A stretch of 64,000 bases of DNA, taken from positions 1 to 64,000 of the forward strand of contig NZ_JARXWG010000016.1 of NCBI RefSeq assembly GCF_029893105.1, written 5' to 3'. Below, in pieces: positions 30,118-38,732 of this stretch; the stretch's first letter is position 1; every line of letters starts with the position of its first letter. The stretch comes from Parabacteroides sp. PF5-9 (GTDB lineage Bacteria; Bacteroidota; Bacteroidia; Bacteroidales; Tannerellaceae). A model generated the notes under the pieces. It saw nothing but the letters and a program-made list of their open reading frames with translations. It did not search any database and was not told the DNA's origin. The translations under genes were made by a program, and so were the position numbers.

Positions 30118-31230
30118 TTAATCCAAACAAGTAAATCCAAGTTGTACGAGTAAATGGCGCTCTTCTTGTGTGGCATTAACGACTTGATAAGCTGCAAATT
30201 CCCGTGGATGATTATAATCTGTTCTGAACGATTCAAAGTTCTCCGGTTTTTCTCGTAAAGCTTTATCCACAGGTAATGGGTTAAAACTGTAAAGTATAGC
30301 TTCCTCTATCCGGTGCTCTTGAAAATGATTGAGATTAATAACCGGATTGACAGGAGGAGAAGGCGTGACTTCATGGATGCGATTGATTTGCATATGAAAG
30401 AAAGTCTCAATCTCTTCCAGACACATCCGGGTGGCATTGGCTTTGCCGTCAGCAGAAAAACCGGCTATATGTGGAGTAGCAATCGCTGTTTTATTCAATA
30501 ACTCATGATCTATAAAAGGCTCATTCTCCCAACAGTCCAGAATCAATGCACCGATCTTTTGGCTTGCTAATCCGTTTAATAGAGCAGAGGTATTGTGTAC
30601 GCGTCCCCGGCAACTATTGATGATCCAAGGTTTTTTCTTTAGTTTGTTGAGAAAAGGTTCGTCTATCAGATGAAAAGTAGGGTAGGGGCCGTCGGTTGTT
30701 AATGGGGTATGAAAGGTGATTATATCTGATTCTCTGGCAATGACATCCAATGAAACAAAATCTTTCTCGCCTTCTAACTTCTCGCGCGGGGGATCATTTT
30801 TCAGAATCTGCATACCGAAAGCCCGGCACAATCGTTCAACTTCTTTTCCTACATGGCCGACTCCTACGATGCCTAAGGTTTTTCCTTTCAAAGAGATCTT
30901 TTTTCGTAAAGAGAATGTGACGAGTGAAGCCAATACATACTGGGCTACAGAAAGGGCATTGCAGCCCGGTGCATTTCTCCAGGTAATTCCGGCATTGTTG
31001 CAATAATCGGTATCAATATGATCATAACCGATAGTGGCAGTAGTAATCAGTTTCACGCGACTTCCCTCAAGAATTTCACGTGTACATTTATCTATACTAC
31101 GAACGATCAATACATCGGCATTTTTTACCGTGTCGGCAGTAAACCCTCCCGATGAAATATAGTTGATTTCAGCAAATGATTCAGGTATCCCTTTGAGATA
31201 AGGGATTGTTTTATCGGCGATTATTTTCAT
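30118..31230 (-). CDS. pdxB: erythronate-4-phosphate dehydrogenase
   Basis: This 370-aa D-2-hydroxyacid dehydrogenase oxidises 4-phosphoerythronate in the DXP-dependent pyridoxal phosphate pathway. ATIGYDHIDTDYCNNAGI precedes the NAD site GKTLGIVGVGHVGKEVERLC (about residues 115-134), and TPHIAGFSADGKANAT holds the catalytic His. The C-terminal extension (about residues 280-370) has the PdxB dimerisation domain. The MKIIADKTIPYLKG start is typical. Confidence 0.92.
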   Translation of the reverse strand: MKIIADKTIPYLKGIPESFAEINYISSGGFTADTVKNADVLIVRSIDKCTREILEGSRVKLITTATIGYDHIDTDYCNNAGITWRNAPGCNALSVAQYVLASLVTFSLRKKISLKGKTLGIVGVGHVGKEVERLCRAFGMQILKNDPPREKLEGEKDFVSLDVIARESDIITFHTPLTTDGPYPTFHLIDEPFLNKLKKKPWIINSCRGRVHNTSALLNGLASQKIGALILDCWENEPFIDHELLNKTAIATPHIAGFSADGKANATRMCLEEIETFFHMQINRIHEVTPSPPVNPVINLNHFQEHRIEEAILYSFNPLPVDKALREKPENFESFRTDYNHPREFAAYQVVNATQEERHLLVQLGFTCLD

Positions 31231-31280
31231 TTTGTGACAATCGCTATCGGATCAATTTTAATAAACGTCTGTTCAGACGC

Positions 31281-32105
31281 TTATTTGACTACCACTTTCA
31301 TAGTCGGTTGACCTTCAACAGCAACCAACGTTATTCCGGCAGGAACCGACATTGTTTTATAGTCGGAATTGAGCCACTCATTGGCAACCGTTTGTCCGCT
31401 CGCATTCGTAATCTGTACTTTTTTACCTGAAGCGCCATGGATTGTGATTGTTCCATAATCAGCTTTTACAGAGATCTCACTCCTTTTATCGTTCATAGAG
31501 TTTGAAGTCAGCATCTTGCCACTTAATAGGCTCAGATTAAATATTTCAGCTTCATTTTTCAACGCGGCATCCAGTGAGGTCTGCGCGATAACAGGTCTAC
31601 CCTCTTGTATTTTTATCCATTCTCCGGTTTGGTTTCCTGCACTCCATGACTCAATCAAAAAATCACCTTCAGGATCTTCATCCACTAAGCGGAATGAAAA
31701 CAGTACCGGATTATAAGAGTTTTCGTCGAAAGCGTTCAGATGAATTTCTTTTTCTCCTGCACTTGTATTCAAGACGACAAGAGAATCTCCATACAAACGA
31801 CCTCTAATAAAACTCAAGTGGGTAGTCTCTTTATCGTTAACAAGAAAACGAGCCGTGACAAAACCAACTTCTGTTTGCTTCTCCGACATAATCAGGTATT
31901 GAGGTTTTGTTTCACCCTGTATATATTTGACCGACAACTCTCCGGTTTGACCATCACAAAGGATTTTCGCCGGACTGTTCGCACTAAAGAATTTAACTGT
32001 ACGTTCAATACTTCCGGATTCGTTTCCTGTTGTTGTTTCTGCATAACCCGGCAATCCGGTCATCATCATTATACTTGCCAAAAGAGTAGAAACCATTTTT
32101 TTCAT
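31281..32105 (-). CDS. secreted protein with DUF6383-type C-terminal domain
   Basis: This is 274 aa from the ATG at 32105 (an ATG at 32129 adds eight residues). MKKMVSTLLASIMMMTGLPG is a signal peptide. The middle is beta-rich with no recognised motif. The C-terminal ~75 residues (ADYGTITIHGASGKKVQITN, ASGQTVANEW, MSVPAGITLVAVEGQ, MKVVVK) match the DUF6383 pattern as I remember it. That domain is abundant in Parabacteroides and may act like a surface-sorting or adhesion module. Function unknown. Two -7 elements precede it. Confidence 0.7.
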   Translation of the reverse strand: MKKMVSTLLASIMMMTGLPGYAETTTGNESGSIERTVKFFSANSPAKILCDGQTGELSVKYIQGETKPQYLIMSEKQTEVGFVTARFLVNDKETTHLSFIRGRLYGDSLVVLNTSAGEKEIHLNAFDENSYNPVLFSFRLVDEDPEGDFLIESWSAGNQTGEWIKIQEGRPVIAQTSLDAALKNEAEIFNLSLLSGKMLTSNSMNDKRSEISVKADYGTITIHGASGKKVQITNASGQTVANEWLNSDYKTMSVPAGITLVAVEGQPTMKVVVK

Positions 32106-32151
32106 AACGATTCTAATTTTATTTTTCAATAGAAAATTTAATAGTCACATG

Positions 32152-32159
32152 CAAATATA
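32152..32159 (-). promoter_or_regulatory. -7 element of the DUF6383 gene
   Basis: The minus strand reads TATATTTG, with a TTG 22 nt upstream (32182-32184 on the + strand as CAA). A second TATATTTG lies further upstream at 32225-32232. Confidence 0.5.
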
Positions 32160-32301
32160 GGAAAAGCCGAGAGATAAAAGCCAAGCTTGTTTGAGATTTT
32201 ATACAAGGCGCATCCTATGTTCTACAAATATAGTGAGAATATTGTAGGCTAATCGTGTAAGAGATGAGGATTGTTCGGTTCTATTGAACTCATATTAAAA
32301 C

Positions 32302-32337
32302 AAAAAAGGCTGTCCGTTCAGATTCGGACAGCCTTAT
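32302..32337 (-). terminator. intrinsic terminator of the isomerase-like gene
   Basis: AAGGCTGTCCG (32306-32316) and CGGACAGCCTT (32325-32335) form a perfect 11-bp stem. On the minus strand it is followed by a T-run. However, the gene that ends at 32358 is immediately upstream in the minus direction, so it terminates that transcript before the DUF6383 promoter. Confidence 0.85.
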
Positions 32338-32357
32338 ATTATATAATGTAGAACAGC

Positions 32358-33332
32358 TTATTTTACAAACGATGCTTTTTGCAAAAAAGCGGCACAGTCT
32401 TTGACACCAGCTAACTGTGAACGTCCGTCAGGCATGGCTTCCAGTTCCACGAAGAAGTCTTTAACTCCGTTCGCGTACATTTGGTTGAAGATGTTTTCAA
32501 AATTCAACAAACCACTTTGTCCGAGAACAGCCGTATCTTTAATATGTAATGCTTTAATGCGGTTGGCATGTTTTTTTAGATATTCCAGAGGATCATTGCT
32601 TCCGCGAACCGTCCAGTATACATCTAATTCGAATGACACCAATGCCGGATCTGTATATTCAATCATCAAGTCTTCTATTTGTTTTCCGGTTGGAGCGAAT
32701 GGATTCCGACTCGGTTGTTCTCCCGGAACACTAACACGATTAAATTCCCAATTGTGATTATGGTAAGCAAAAATGATTCCTGCTTGTTTGTTTATTTCTC
32801 CTAATTGATTGAAGTAGTCACACATCTGTTTGACTTCGTCAGACGTTTTCATCGACATGATAGGCATAAACATCGGAATGATCATAAACTTACAACCCAG
32901 TTTCTGGTGTTCTTCGGTTTTGAATTTCCAATCTTCTTTCAATTTAGGTACATCGTCGTATGAAAACGGAGCAAACATTTGCTGACCTTCAATAGAAGGA
33001 CTAACATGGCTGCTGACGATCTTTATACCGTTGTCATCAGCCATTTTTTTGAACTCCATAAAGTCGACCTGACCAATTTTACCTTTGCTGTATCCGGCCA
33101 ATTCAAAATTGACATAACCCATCTCTTTCAACTCTTTCATGCGTTGAGGCAGGTTGTCATATAGTTCCTGTTGTAAGGAGTAGATCTGTAGACCTAATGC
33201 TTTATTGGCTGTAGCAACAGGTGATGCTGCTGTTACAGCATCGGATGCATTCGCTATCCCGGCTTTACCTGCCAATAGTCCTCCTGCTGTAGCCAGAGAT
33301 ATGTTTTTTAGAAAGTCTCTTCTGTTACTCAT
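32358..33332 (-). CDS. Tat-exported sugar phosphate isomerase/epimerase-like TIM barrel
   Basis: This 324-aa protein starts with a twin-arginine signal (SNRRDFLKNISLATAGGLLA). The rest is an AP-endonuclease-2-like TIM barrel: LGLQIYSLQQEL near residues 49-60, FAYHNHNWEF near 193-202 (metal-binding His), VSFELDVYWTVRGS near 237-250 (Glu, Asp) and IKALHIKDT near 266-274. Such proteins often pair with Gfo/Idh/MocA oxidoreductases in exported 3-keto-sugar metabolism. It follows such an oxidoreductase (64-nt gap), so they likely share a transcript. Confidence 0.8.
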   Translation of the reverse strand: MSNRRDFLKNISLATAGGLLAGKAGIANASDAVTAASPVATANKALGLQIYSLQQELYDNLPQRMKELKEMGYVNFELAGYSKGKIGQVDFMEFKKMADDNGIKIVSSHVSPSIEGQQMFAPFSYDDVPKLKEDWKFKTEEHQKLGCKFMIIPMFMPIMSMKTSDEVKQMCDYFNQLGEINKQAGIIFAYHNHNWEFNRVSVPGEQPSRNPFAPTGKQIEDLMIEYTDPALVSFELDVYWTVRGSNDPLEYLKKHANRIKALHIKDTAVLGQSGLLNFENIFNQMYANGVKDFFVELEAMPDGRSQLAGVKDCAAFLQKASFVK

Positions 33333-33396
33333 GTTGATTTAGTTTTATGAGAAAACAATTTAGGAGGTCAATGCCTCCTAAATCGTTTATAATTAT

Positions 33397-34857
33397 TTAT
33401 TTACAAGAACAAGGCAAGCTGTATGGTCTGCGATATTCGTAAGCATACAAGCGATGGTTGGCTGCTTCTTTATCATTAACAAATGATAATGTTGCTGGAT
33501 CCCATTTCACCGGACGGTTCAATTCGCGGGAGATATTAGCCAGACAGCATAATGTATTCGTGCTTGCACCCACTTCAACCGGAGCGATTGGGTTCTGACG
33601 TGAACGTACACAGTCGATGAAGTTTTGCATATGCGGAGCACTTGTTTCAAAAGCAACAGGAGCTTGGGCTTGGTTGTTTTTGCCACCTTTTTTCGCTTTT
33701 TTCGCTTCCTCTTCCATGCGTTTTTTGTACTCTTCGTACATCTTCATCATCTCTTCGCGACTTGCCGGACGTTTTCCTGCAACTTCAGCCGGTACTTTAG
33801 ATGGATCAGAGCATGCCAGATAACCACGTGCTACTTCAATCCAGCCGTTTGATCCGATAAATTTGATACCTTGTGCACCATCGTTATCGTCCAGGAACGG
33901 TTGTTCGGTCATAACCACACCGTTCGCATATTTCATAGTCGCCCATTCTGTGCCGTTGTAACCTTGTGGGATATATTCAACCGGACCAGATCCGTCCATA
34001 CCCAATGCAGCCTGAGCAATATCAAACATATGCGCACCCCAGTCAGCAGTATAACCGTTTCCGGTTTCCTGATACCAACGCCATGCACCCCATAGTTTTT
34101 CGTTCTGTACAGGATCCAAAGAGATCGGAGGACATAAATCTGGATGATAATGAATCTTCGGATCGTTCAATGGTCCCATCCACATATTGAAGTTGAGGTT
34201 GGCTGGCACTTTTTCTTCTGCCAAATCCAGTGGTTTCGGAGGTGCACCTACGCGTGCGTAGATCTTTTCTACGTGACCGATAGCACCGTTTTGTACCAGT
34301 TCAATCGCTTTTTGGAATTCAGCACTTGAACGTTGTTGGCTACCTACCTGCAATACACGTTTGTTACCACGTACCGCGCGAACCATAGCCAAACCTTCTG
34401 CGATGGTATATGCCAATGGCTTCTGGCAATACACATCTTTGCCTGCCTGACAAGCGTGGATTGTATTCAGTGCATGCCAGTGGTCAGGAGTACATACTTC
34501 AACAGCATCGATATCTTTGCGGTCGAGTAGATCTTCATAGAATTCATATTTGTCGCAACGTTCGTTCATCCCTTTGGATGCTTGCCAAGCAGCAACGCGT
34601 CTTTTGAAACGTTCGGTTTTCATATTGTCTACATCACAACATGCAGCAACCTGTACGCCCGGACATGCAGCAAATCCTGCAAAGTCGTTCAATGCCTGTT
34701 GGCCTAATCCGATGAAACCTAAAACTACGCGATCACTTGGAGCGATACGAACGCCGTTTTGCGCCCAGCTGGGAAGGATTGTTAAACTAGCTAATCCCAA
34801 AGCGGAATAGCCTAAGAATTCTCTACGGCTTACGCCATTCTTGGTGTTTTCTTTCAT
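33397..34857 (-). CDS. Tat-exported Gfo/Idh/MocA family oxidoreductase
   Basis: This is 486 aa from ATG 34857 (MKENTKNGVSRREFLGYSAL); the open frame to 34881 adds residues that would precede the twin-arginine signal and is rejected. The Rossmann domain contains VVLGFIGLGQQALNDFAGFA, and CTPDHWHALNTIHACQAGKD with CQKPLAYTI holds the conserved Lys of the EKP-type motif. A Lys/Glu/Ala-rich insertion (YEEYKKRMEEEAKKAKKGGK) lies near residue 390. Periplasmic members of this family in Bacteroidetes act on sugars or glycosides; the substrate here is unknown. Confidence 0.83.
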   Translation of the reverse strand: MKENTKNGVSRREFLGYSALGLASLTILPSWAQNGVRIAPSDRVVLGFIGLGQQALNDFAGFAACPGVQVAACCDVDNMKTERFKRRVAAWQASKGMNERCDKYEFYEDLLDRKDIDAVEVCTPDHWHALNTIHACQAGKDVYCQKPLAYTIAEGLAMVRAVRGNKRVLQVGSQQRSSAEFQKAIELVQNGAIGHVEKIYARVGAPPKPLDLAEEKVPANLNFNMWMGPLNDPKIHYHPDLCPPISLDPVQNEKLWGAWRWYQETGNGYTADWGAHMFDIAQAALGMDGSGPVEYIPQGYNGTEWATMKYANGVVMTEQPFLDDNDGAQGIKFIGSNGWIEVARGYLACSDPSKVPAEVAGKRPASREEMMKMYEEYKKRMEEEAKKAKKGGKNNQAQAPVAFETSAPHMQNFIDCVRSRQNPIAPVEVGASTNTLCCLANISRELNRPVKWDPATLSFVNDKEAANHRLYAYEYRRPYSLPCSCK

Positions 34858-34911
34858 GATAAAACTTTTAGTGAATATCAATATTACAATATATAGTCAA
34901 TTAAAGTGCAC

Positions 34912-34919
34912 CAAAGGTA
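34912..34919 (-). promoter_or_regulatory. -7 element of the exported oxidoreductase gene
   Basis: The minus strand reads TACCTTTG, about 55 nt before the ATG at 34857. Confidence 0.5.
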
Positions 34920-35041
34920 TTAAAAAGATTGAGCCGATATTGGAGTGAATGTATAATTTAAGGGGTCGAAATGTAACTAATGGGGTTACTATGTTGCTTT
35001 TTTGACATTTATCAAGTGAATAATTTGTACGTTTTGCATGC

Positions 35042-35138
35042 TTTTTCTGTTAGAGGTACCTCTAAAATGTTTTAGACGTACCTCTAAACGGATTTAGACG
35101 TACCTCTAAATTATTTTAGACGTACCTCTAACAAAAAA
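35042..35138. repeat. 22-bp palindromic repeat array 2 (four units)
   Basis: Four units start at 35050, 35072, 35094 and 35116, exactly 22 bp apart. The first is a perfect GAGGTACCTC palindrome; the other three read TTTAGACGTACCTCTAA, with one base changed in the left half. The boundaries TTTTTCTGTTAGAGGTAC and CCTCTAACAAAAAA are the same as in array 1, and the total is 97 bp against 119 bp, exactly one unit shorter. Bases outside these ends are unrelated between the two loci. It lies in the 476-bp spacer between divergent genes; the rest of the spacer shows no reading frame. Confidence 0.9.
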
Positions 35139-35333
35139 CAGAAGTAGGTATAACAGAAAAACAGTTATTATCCATCTCAAAAACGAAATAAAAGGCACTG
35201 AAAAACCATTTGGTTTCTTCTTAAATCTGTTAAATACTGTATCTAAGATGAGAATATTCATTGATTATCACTTTCTTTATATCGTTTATTGAGCGGATAC
35301 TATTATTGAAAGGATATTTTTAAAGCGAACCCT

Positions 35334-36455
35334 ATGCGCACACAACTTATACCTCTTTTATTATTATTGCTCTCTTTGACGGTCTCCTGTATACAGGATG
35401 AACCGTTGAATCCCGAAGCGGATATTCTTCTCTTTGAGATGCCTGAAGAAATAGCGGTTTCACAAGCTGTTTTTAACCGGGACATTATTTCCGTGACGGT
35501 ACGAAAAGGGGCTGATCTGTCGCATATTGTACCTCGAATAACGATTACCGAAGGGGCGACTATCGTTCCCGATCCATCTCAACCCCGTGATTTTAATAAC
35601 CCGGTAAATTATACCGTGACTTCAGCGGATGGACAACATCAGCGCATTTATACGATTCAACTGTATTCCTCTTCTATTTATAAATATGACTTCGAGTTGT
35701 GGAAACCCCGAAGTGCCAATATCAAATATGAAACCCCTTATGAATATGATGAACAGGGGCGTGAAATGGACATCTGGGATTCGACCAATAAAGGAATAGC
35801 TCTTTATATACAATATCCTACTGCTGCAGAATATCCGATTCATCCGACAACCGCTTGTGTTAGCGGTAACTATGCAGCGGAAATGACCACCCGCGACGGA
35901 CCGGGTTCTATAGCGGGAATACTTTATCTTCCGGTAATCGCCGGTTCATTGTTTACAGGCGTACTTAATCCGTTGAATGCGATGATAGACCCACTGTTGG
36001 CAACTCAATTCGGACATGTTTTTAATGAGAAACCGGAGCGGATGCGCGGTTATTATAAATATAAGCCCGGAACAGGTGCTTATATCGCTCCGGATGGAAA
36101 TGTAAAACCGGGGGTGAGAGACTCTTGTGCGTTGTATAGTGTGTTTTACCGTGTGGATGATAAGTTGCAGAGCCTTGATGGAAGAAATATACGCACGCAT
36201 CCGAATATAGTAGCTATGGCGATGTTGCCTCCGGATATGCGTGCGCAGTCGGAAGGGGATGATTTTGTCTACTTTGACATTGCGTTTGACTATAAGGAGG
36301 GGGTTGAGGTCGATTTTGAGAAATATACTTATAAGTTATCGACCATTTTCTCTTCCAGTTTTTATGGAGATCGTTACGAAGGAGTGCCTGGGAGCCATTT
36401 AGTAGTCGATGAGATAGAAATAATCACCGAAGAAATTAAGAGGGATGAAGAATAA
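35334..36455 (+). CDS. PCMD-domain lipoprotein
   Basis: This 373-aa protein has a lipoprotein signal (LLLLLSLTVSC; the Cys is near residue 19). An Ig-like segment (about 30-105, VTVRKGADLSHIVPRITITE) precedes a beta-sandwich of the 'putative carbohydrate metabolism domain' type, with FELWKPRSANIKYETP near 122-137 and a closing GSHLVVDEIEI. It is expected on the outer membrane surface and may bind glycan. It overlaps the following beta-barrel gene by 11 nt, so the two form a unit. Array 2 lies in its upstream spacer. Confidence 0.75.
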   Translation: MRTQLIPLLLLLLSLTVSCIQDEPLNPEADILLFEMPEEIAVSQAVFNRDIISVTVRKGADLSHIVPRITITEGATIVPDPSQPRDFNNPVNYTVTSADGQHQRIYTIQLYSSSIYKYDFELWKPRSANIKYETPYEYDEQGREMDIWDSTNKGIALYIQYPTAAEYPIHPTTACVSGNYAAEMTTRDGPGSIAGILYLPVIAGSLFTGVLNPLNAMIDPLLATQFGHVFNEKPERMRGYYKYKPGTGAYIAPDGNVKPGVRDSCALYSVFYRVDDKLQSLDGRNIRTHPNIVAMAMLPPDMRAQSEGDDFVYFDIAFDYKEGVEVDFEKYTYKLSTIFSSSFYGDRYEGVPGSHLVVDEIEIITEEIKRDEE

Positions 36456-37209
36456 TCGGATCCAAACGGTATTGGTTGCCCTATTGTGTGTCGCGGCTTG
36501 TGTCGCAACTTCCGTTAAAGCGCAAGATCATTATAATCATTGGGAATTTAAGGTCTTTGCCGGGTATAATATGGGTGGGACGACTCCTTTCCCATTGCCC
36601 GCGGAGATCCGAAAAATTAATTCTTGGAATCCTGGTTTTTCAGGGACACTGGCTTTTCATGTCACCCGGTGGCTGCATCCGCAGTGGGGGATTACATCGG
36701 GGTTGGCTATCGATCTGAAAGGAATGAAGATTGATGCCGATGTAAAGTATTGGTACACCAATCTGGTGGTAGGCGAAGGGGATAATACCGGGACGTTTTC
36801 CGGTCTGTTTTCCGGAAAGAATAAAACGCATGTGCGGAATGACTATCTGGTTATACCGCTGTTGGCGACTTATCGTCCTTGGGAGCAATGGACATTCCGC
36901 TTGGGAGGGTATGTGGCATCACAACGGAATGCTCGTTTTGACGGGGCTGCATCAGAGGGCTATATCCGTGAGGGCGGGGCTACGGGCGACCGGATTAATG
37001 TCACCCAGGCGAGTTACGACTTCTCGGATGAAGTCAGACGGTTTGATGCCGGTTTGATGGCTTCGGCCGATTGGTTCTTTACCTCTAAAATGGCGGTAAC
37101 CGGCCAGCTTTCATGGGGTTTGGTACCGATATTTCCTTCATCGTTTGAAGGGATTTCCCATAAGATGTATAACATCTATTTTTGTCTGGGGCTTGCTTAT
37201 CGGCTGTGA
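36445..37209 (+). CDS. outer-membrane beta-barrel protein (PorT-like)
   Basis: This 254-aa protein has a signal peptide (LVALLCVAACVATSVKAQ) and alternating amphipathic strands: WEFKVFAGYNMGG, PGFSGTLAFHVTRW, QWGITSGLAIDLKGM, VIPLLATYRPWEQWTFRLGG, and a C-terminal MYNIYFCLGLAYRL ending in the Leu typical of barrels. This fits the small outer-membrane beta-barrel (OmpW/PorT-like) fold. It overlaps the PCMD lipoprotein gene and probably works with it. Confidence 0.75.
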   Translation: MKNNRIQTVLVALLCVAACVATSVKAQDHYNHWEFKVFAGYNMGGTTPFPLPAEIRKINSWNPGFSGTLAFHVTRWLHPQWGITSGLAIDLKGMKIDADVKYWYTNLVVGEGDNTGTFSGLFSGKNKTHVRNDYLVIPLLATYRPWEQWTFRLGGYVASQRNARFDGAASEGYIREGGATGDRINVTQASYDFSDEVRRFDAGLMASADWFFTSKMAVTGQLSWGLVPIFPSSFEGISHKMYNIYFCLGLAYRL

Positions 37210-37254
37210 TTGACTATTTTTGATATTTTCATTAACCTATAAATTAGAATACTA

Positions 37255-38565
37255 ATGACTACACGAAGAGATTTTTTGAAGCAGACTGCGTTTATCGGCG
37301 CAGGATTAACCGTTTCTCCTTTTTTGATAAAAGCAGGAGGCAGTATTGGTGCAAACGATAAAATCCAGGTCGGCCTGATCGGTTGCAAAGGGATGGGGTT
37401 TGAAGATCTGAAAGCTTTTTTACGAAATCCGGAAGTCGAATGTGTTGCACTGGCAGATATTGACGAGACTGTATTGAACGAACGTGCGGCAGAAACGGAA
37501 AAAATCACGGGGAAAAAAGTAAAAAACCTGTATAAGGATTGGCGTAAACTGATCGATAATAAGGATATCGATGTGGTGATTGTCGGGACACCCGATCATT
37601 GGCACTGTTTGCAAATGGTAGCTGCCTGTCAGGCGGGTAAAGATGTCTATTGTGAAAAACCGCTTGGAAATAGTATCGAAGAGTGTAATATCATGATACG
37701 TGCGGCAGAAAAGTACAATCGGGTGGTGCAGGTCGGCCAGTGGCAGCGTAGTGACCCGCATTGGCAGGATGCTATGGCATTTGTTCATAGTGGTCAGTTG
37801 GGGAAGATCCGGACGGTACGTGTCTTTTCGTATCAGGGATGGTGTCCTTCAATCCCGGTATTACCCGATGAGCCGGTACCAGCCGGAGTCGATTATGATA
37901 TGTGGTTAGGCCCTGCGGCCAAACGCCCTTTTAACCGGAATCGTTTTCATTTTACTTTTCGCTGGTTTTGGGATTATGCCGGAGGTTTAATGACCGACTG
38001 GGGTGTACATCTGTTGGATTATGCTTTGTATGGCATGAAAGTAACAGCCCCTGAATCGATTATGGCTTCGGGAGGAAAATTTGGTTATCCGGATGATGCC
38101 TGTGAAACGCCTGACCTTTTGCAAACGATCTATACGTTTAAAGATTTTACGGTGATGTGGGATCATGCGATCGGGATTGATGATGGCGCTTATGGGCGTA
38201 ACCATGGATTGGGATTTGTCGGAGAAAACGGCACGTTGGTGCTTGATCGTGGTGGCTGGGAAGTCATTCCTGAACGTGTGAACGGACAAGCGCGTATGGA
38301 AGCTGTGGCATTAAAGAAGAGTTATGGCGAAGGAGGTTTGAACCTACATGTCAAAAACCATCTGGCGTGTATAAAGAGCCGTAATCGCAACTGTAATGCC
38401 AGTGTTGAGATCGGCGCTCATATTGCCAAATTCTCTCAGTTGGGTAATATTGCTTACCGGACAGGTAAAAAACTGTCGTGGGATGGTCGGTCGTTCCATG
38501 ATGCGGAAGCAGATAAATACCTGACGAAAACGTATCGTGCACCGTGGGAATTACCTAAGGTATAA
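37255..38565 (+). CDS. Tat-exported Gfo/Idh/MocA family oxidoreductase
   Basis: This 436-aa protein has a twin-arginine signal (TTRRDFLKQTAFIGAGL) and the Rossmann motif QVGLIGCKGMGFEDLKAFLR (about residues 39-58). VGTPDHWHCLQMVAACQAGK and YCEKPLGNS carry the EKP-type Lys, and the C-terminal domain has DYDMWLGPAAKRPFNRNRFH. It is a second, distinct member of the family beside the one at 33397-34857, on the opposite strand. The substrate is unknown. A hairpin terminator follows. Confidence 0.83.
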   Translation: MTTRRDFLKQTAFIGAGLTVSPFLIKAGGSIGANDKIQVGLIGCKGMGFEDLKAFLRNPEVECVALADIDETVLNERAAETEKITGKKVKNLYKDWRKLIDNKDIDVVIVGTPDHWHCLQMVAACQAGKDVYCEKPLGNSIEECNIMIRAAEKYNRVVQVGQWQRSDPHWQDAMAFVHSGQLGKIRTVRVFSYQGWCPSIPVLPDEPVPAGVDYDMWLGPAAKRPFNRNRFHFTFRWFWDYAGGLMTDWGVHLLDYALYGMKVTAPESIMASGGKFGYPDDACETPDLLQTIYTFKDFTVMWDHAIGIDDGAYGRNHGLGFVGENGTLVLDRGGWEVIPERVNGQARMEAVALKKSYGEGGLNLHVKNHLACIKSRNRNCNASVEIGAHIAKFSQLGNIAYRTGKKLSWDGRSFHDAEADKYLTKTYRAPWELPKV

Positions 38566-38578
38566 GTCATAAATCAAG

Positions 38579-38656
38579 TGAGGGTGTTCAAAAAGGACAG
38601 TTTGCAATTTATAATTTCATGAAACTCCTTCGGACTTTTTGGATACCCTCTTTTAA
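38579..38656 (+). terminator. long imperfect hairpin terminator
   Basis: GAGGGTGTTCAAAAAGGAC (from 38580) pairs with GTCC/CTTTTTGGATACCCTC (to 38650) with mismatches, followed by TTTT. It ends the oxidoreductase transcript before the phospholipase promoter. Confidence 0.5.
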
Positions 38657-38686
38657 CTGCCGGTTCGCATAAATAATAATCATTCG

Positions 38687-38694
38687 TATCTTTG
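38687..38694 (+). promoter_or_regulatory. -7 element of the phospholipase gene
   Basis: TATCTTTG matches TAnnTTTG, 39 nt before ATG 38733. It supports the ATG start over the TTG at 38727. Confidence 0.55.
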
Positions 38695-38732
38695 CCTCCC
38701 AATTGTTAAAAAGATAAAGAGAAATATTGTTT

